Source of the DNA: Streptomyces umbrinus
Lineage (GTDB): Bacteria > Actinomycetota > Actinomycetes > Streptomycetales > Streptomycetaceae
DNA: 64,000 nt
Direction of reading: 5' to 3'
Assembly (NCBI RefSeq): GCF_030817415.1
Contig: NZ_JAUSZI010000002.1
Coordinates: 9,548,001-9,612,000, forward strand
Part shown: positions 59,184 to 64,000 of the stretch, piece by piece
Layout of the letters: each line of letters begins with the position of its first letter
How positions within the stretch are numbered: position 1 is the stretch's first letter
Made by a program: the position numbers and the translations under genes
The notes under the pieces: model-generated
Told to the model about the DNA's origin: nothing
The model's input: only the letters and a program-made list of their open reading frames with translations
The model's database searches: none

Positions 59184-60338
59184 TCAGGCGGGCGCGGCGG
59201 CGAGGCGGTGGGGGTCGAACAGGCCGATCGGGTGGGCGGTGGTGCCCGTGAGTGCCAGATCGGCGAGGATCTCGCCGACCACCGGCACGAACTTGAACCC
59301 GTGCCCGGAGAACCCGCAGGCCACGGTCACGGACTCCGGGTGCGCGGGATGCCGGGCGAGGACGAAGTGCTCGTCAGGGGTGTTGGAGTACATGCAGGTG
59401 GCGGCCTTCAGGAAGGTGCCGGGCAGGTCCGGGATACAGCGGGACATGTGGTCCGCCATCGCCTGGATCTCGTCCTCGTGGACCGTTCGGTCGATGTTCT
59501 CCGGGGTGCACTCGACGCCCTTGCGGAAGAAGGCGACCTTGGCGCCCAGCTCCGGCCCGTCGATGGACGGGAAGCCGTAGACCTGGACCTCGTCCGCGTC
59601 CTCCCAGATGTAGATCGGATGGTTCTCGGGCAGGAACGGCCGGACCCCGCCCTTCGGCTGGAACCAGTACATGACCTGCCGCTCGATGCTGAACGGCACC
59701 CCGAGGTCGGTGAGCAGCTGCGGCGCCCAGGCGCCCGGGCAGATCACCAACTGGCCCGCGGTGTACGTGTTCTCGGCCGTGTGGACGCGAACCCCGTCCC
59801 GGTACGGTTCCCAGCGGGTCATCGGCTCGTCGAAGTGCAGGTCGGCGCCCTGCCGGGTGGCGAGCTGGAGATGGGCCGCGACCATGTTCTCGGGGCGGAC
59901 CAGGCCGGCCTTCTTCTCGTAGAGCGCGACCTCGTCGTCCTTCGGGTTGAGCGTCGGGAAGCGCCGGCGGATCTCGGCCGCGTCCAGCATCTCGTGGGGC
60001 AGGTCCCACTGCTTGGCCGAGCGCAGCGAGCCCGAGACGGTCAGCGAGTCGGGAGGCCCGACCATCACACCGCCGCACAGCGTCGCGATGTCCCGGCCGG
60101 TGGCCCGCTCCACGTCCTCGTACAGCTCGTACGCGCGCAGCAGCAGCGGTACGTACGCCGGGTCCTCGAAGTAGGACTGCCGGGTGATCCGCGAACCACC
60201 GTGACTGGAACCGCGGTTGTGCACCGGCCCGAACTTCTCCAGCCCGAGCACCCGCACACCGCGCGAGGACAGATGGTGGGCGGCGGCACTGCCCATACCG
60301 CCGAGACCGATGACGATCACGTCGTAGGTAGGGGACAC
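59184..60338 (-). CDS. solA: FAD-dependent N-methyl amino acid oxidase (monomeric sarcosine oxidase/SolA-like)
   Basis: The 384-residue protein has the FAD motif [20 protein letters not shown] and the family segment [20 protein letters not shown]. Near the end it has [20 protein letters not shown], with the flavin-linking type Cys, and [20 protein letters not shown]. It should demethylate sarcosine to glycine, releasing formaldehyde and H2O2. N-methyltryptophan-type substrates are the alternative. It is 11 bases upstream of the Rieske gene and belongs to the same transcript. Confidence 0.88.
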   Translation of the reverse strand: MSPTYDVIVIGLGGMGSAAAHHLSSRGVRVLGLEKFGPVHNRGSSHGGSRITRQSYFEDPAYVPLLLRAYELYEDVERATGRDIATLCGGVMVGPPDSLTVSGSLRSAKQWDLPHEMLDAAEIRRRFPTLNPKDDEVALYEKKAGLVRPENMVAAHLQLATRQGADLHFDEPMTRWEPYRDGVRVHTAENTYTAGQLVICPGAWAPQLLTDLGVPFSIERQVMYWFQPKGGVRPFLPENHPIYIWEDADEVQVYGFPSIDGPELGAKVAFFRKGVECTPENIDRTVHEDEIQAMADHMSRCIPDLPGTFLKAATCMYSNTPDEHFVLARHPAHPESVTVACGFSGHGFKFVPVVGEILADLALTGTTAHPIGLFDPHRLAAAPA

Positions 60339-60380
60339 GGGGACCTCCAGAGCTCGTGATGGTGATGTGCCTGCTCATCG

Positions 60381-60398
60381 GCGCCCCTTCAGGGGCGC
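60381..60398. repeat. Class B dispersed terminator repeat
   Basis: GCGCCCCT (60381-60388) and AGGGGCGC (60391-60398) flank TC; CGGGGAACTGCGCGACCAGC follows as in the copy at 27000. It lies in the 123-base gap between the dimethylglycine dehydrogenase-like gene and solA. Confidence 0.8.
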
Positions 60399-60461
60399 GG
60401 GGAACTGCGCGACCAGCCCCCACCGGCTCGCAGGATTGATCACAACCGTTCCGCGAAGCGA

Positions 60462-63020
<2,559 letters not shown>

Positions 63021-63647
63021 CTATGGAGCGGGGACGTTGGGGCGTTCGGCGGCGATCGTGGTGTCCTCGCCGTGTCCGGTGTGGACGTCCGTGTCGCCGG
63101 GCAGCGTGAGCAGCCGGTTGCGGATGGAGGCCTCGATGGTCGGCCGGTCGGAGTAGGAGCGGCCGGTGGCGCCGGGACCACCGTGGAAGAGGGTGTCCCC
63201 GGTGAAGACCGCGTCGAGGAACGTGGCGTACAGGGAGCAGCTGCCCCAGGTGTGGCCGGGGTTGTGGATCACCTGGAGCTCGATCCCGGCGACGCCGATC
63301 CGCTGTCCGTCGGAGAGTTCGCCGTCCGGCTTGCGGTCGGGGTGGGTGGTGGCCCACAGCTCGTGGTCGCCGGGGTGCAGGAGCACCGGCGCGCCGGTGA
63401 GCTCGGCCAGTTCGGCCGCCGCGTCGACATGGTCGTCGTGCGCGTGGGTGCACACGATCGCCGTCACCCGGCGGCCCGTGGTGGCCCGGTGGATCGTACG
63501 GGCGTCATGGGCGGCGTCGACGATCAGCACCTCCTCGTCGTCGCCGACCAGCCAGACGTTGTTGTCGACGTCGAAGGTCTCGCCGTCGAGGCTGAACGTG
63601 CCGGAGGTGACCACGCGCTCGATCCGTACGGTCCCCCGGGCGCTCAC
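63021..63647 (-). CDS. Metallo-beta-lactamase-fold hydrolase
   Basis: The 208-residue protein has the MBL zinc motif [20 protein letters not shown], further ligands in [20 protein letters not shown] with TGDTLFHGG, and [10 protein letters not shown] near the end. It overlaps the mycothiol-type alcohol dehydrogenase gene by 4 bases. The same pair is known in Actinobacteria, where the hydrolase is thought to release formate from S-formylmycothiol. The function is thus probably the second step of formaldehyde detoxification. The 72-base gap to the upstream end of the dehydrogenase-like gene shows nothing notable. Confidence 0.87.
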   Translation of the reverse strand: MSARGTVRIERVVTSGTFSLDGETFDVDNNVWLVGDDEEVLIVDAAHDARTIHRATTGRRVTAIVCTHAHDDHVDAAAELAELTGAPVLLHPGDHELWATTHPDRKPDGELSDGQRIGVAGIELQVIHNPGHTWGSCSLYATFLDAVFTGDTLFHGGPGATGRSYSDRPTIEASIRNRLLTLPGDTDVHTGHGEDTTIAAERPNVPAP

Positions 63648-64000
63648 AGGACCACCACCGAGCGCAGCACCTCGCCGCGGTGCATCTTGGCGAAGGCCTC
63701 CTCGACCTGATCGAGCGCGATGGTCTCCGTGACGAAGGCGTTCAGGTCCAGCAGGCCGTACAGGTACTGGTCGATGAGGAACGGGAAGTCTCGGCTGGGC
63801 AGGCAGTCGCCGTACCAGGAGGACTTGATCGCGCCGCCCCGGGAGAACACGTCGATCAGCGGGAGCTCGACCCTCATGTCCGGCGACGGGACTCCGACCT
63901 GGACCAGCAGACCCGCGTGGTCGCGCATGTAGAAGGCCTGTTTGAAGGTCTCCGGGCGGCCCACCGCGTCGATGGCGATGTCCACGCCGAAGCCGTCGGT
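63644..64000 (-). CDS. S-(hydroxymethyl)mycothiol dehydrogenase-type alcohol dehydrogenase (5' part beyond right edge)
   Basis: The 118 C-terminal residues seen belong to a zinc-type medium-chain alcohol dehydrogenase: [60 protein letters not shown] and the end [20 protein letters not shown]. The segment [14 protein letters not shown] is typical of class III-like mycothiol-dependent formaldehyde dehydrogenases. Coupling to the MBL gene and the demethylation genes supports this role. The catalytic zinc half lies outside the window. Confidence 0.8.
   Translation of the reverse strand, partial: TDGFGVDIAIDAVGRPETFKQAFYMRDHAGLLVQVGVPSPDMRVELPLIDVFSRGGAIKSSWYGDCLPSRDFPFLIDQYLYGLLDLNAFVTETIALDQVEEAFAKMHRGEVLRSVVVL

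Overview
The window is chromosomal DNA of a Streptomyces (or a very close relative). GC is very high with strong G/C preference at third codon positions, GTG and TTG starts are common, and many mRNAs look leaderless. The gene set is typical of Streptomyces: an FMN-riboswitch ribE-ribM-ribBA-ribH operon, rbpA behind a SigR promoter, a GH18 chitinase with DasR-type repeats, mycothiol-linked formaldehyde detoxification, and dispersed GCGCCCCT/AGGGGCGC palindromes. From memory the left half is collinear with S. coelicolor around SCO1412-SCO1444. No rRNA, tRNA, CRISPR array, prophage, complete insertion sequence or antibiotic cluster was seen.

Layout. 1-2.4 kb: an MFS transporter (cut by the left edge) divergent from a ROK regulator, sharing a perfect 8+8 bp operator. 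2.46-2.5 kb: a chitinase-type promoter with no chitinase beside it. 2.6-7.8 kb: FMN riboswitch, riboflavin operon, hisE, hisG and a PH-domain membrane protein. 8-10.4 kb: two overlapping CNNM/CBS genes. 10.6-15.6 kb: TPR/AAA+ ATPase, P-loop kinase-like protein, secreted C39-like peptidase and a 48-residue membrane protein. 15.7-17.8 kb: TetR regulator with a TTA codon, convergent with a chitinase. 18-24.8 kb: acyl-CoA dehydrogenase, small hypothetical genes, aminoglycoside-phosphotransferase-like kinase, Lrp regulator and amidohydrolase. 25.3-29.2 kb: polyprenol-phosphate mannosyltransferase, FxsA, RbpA and a UMF1-type MFS protein. 29.2-30 kb: a scar in which a degraded TnpB-like insertion sequence end lies against a truncated glycerophosphodiesterase gene.

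30-40 kb: YczE/MocR pair, FtsK-like ATPase without the Walker A lysine plus a small membrane protein, ankyrin and HEAT-type proteins with a tiny Cys-Cys peptide ORF between them, then a tightly overlapping glycosyltransferase-glycosyltransferase-SGNH esterase operon. 40.2-45.5 kb: a 5-oxoproline unit (PxpA, PxpB, PxpC, YcsI, MFS) divergent from its probable GntR/FCD regulator. 45.65-53.1 kb: three co-directional genes that look like a kleisin, a small winged-helix subunit and a 1593-residue SMC ATPase, i.e. a MukBEF/MksBEF/Wadjet-like complex with no JetD nuclease gene beside it. This is the best candidate for an under-described system here.

53.2-64 kb: a choline/glycine-betaine catabolic island, all on the minus strand. 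GMC dehydrogenase and betaine-aldehyde dehydrogenase would turn choline into betaine. A Rieske oxygenase, a dimethylglycine dehydrogenase-like enzyme and a sarcosine-oxidase-like enzyme would strip the methyl groups to glycine. A metallo-hydrolase and a mycothiol-type alcohol dehydrogenase (cut by the right edge) would oxidise the formaldehyde released. An APC permease may bring in substrate.
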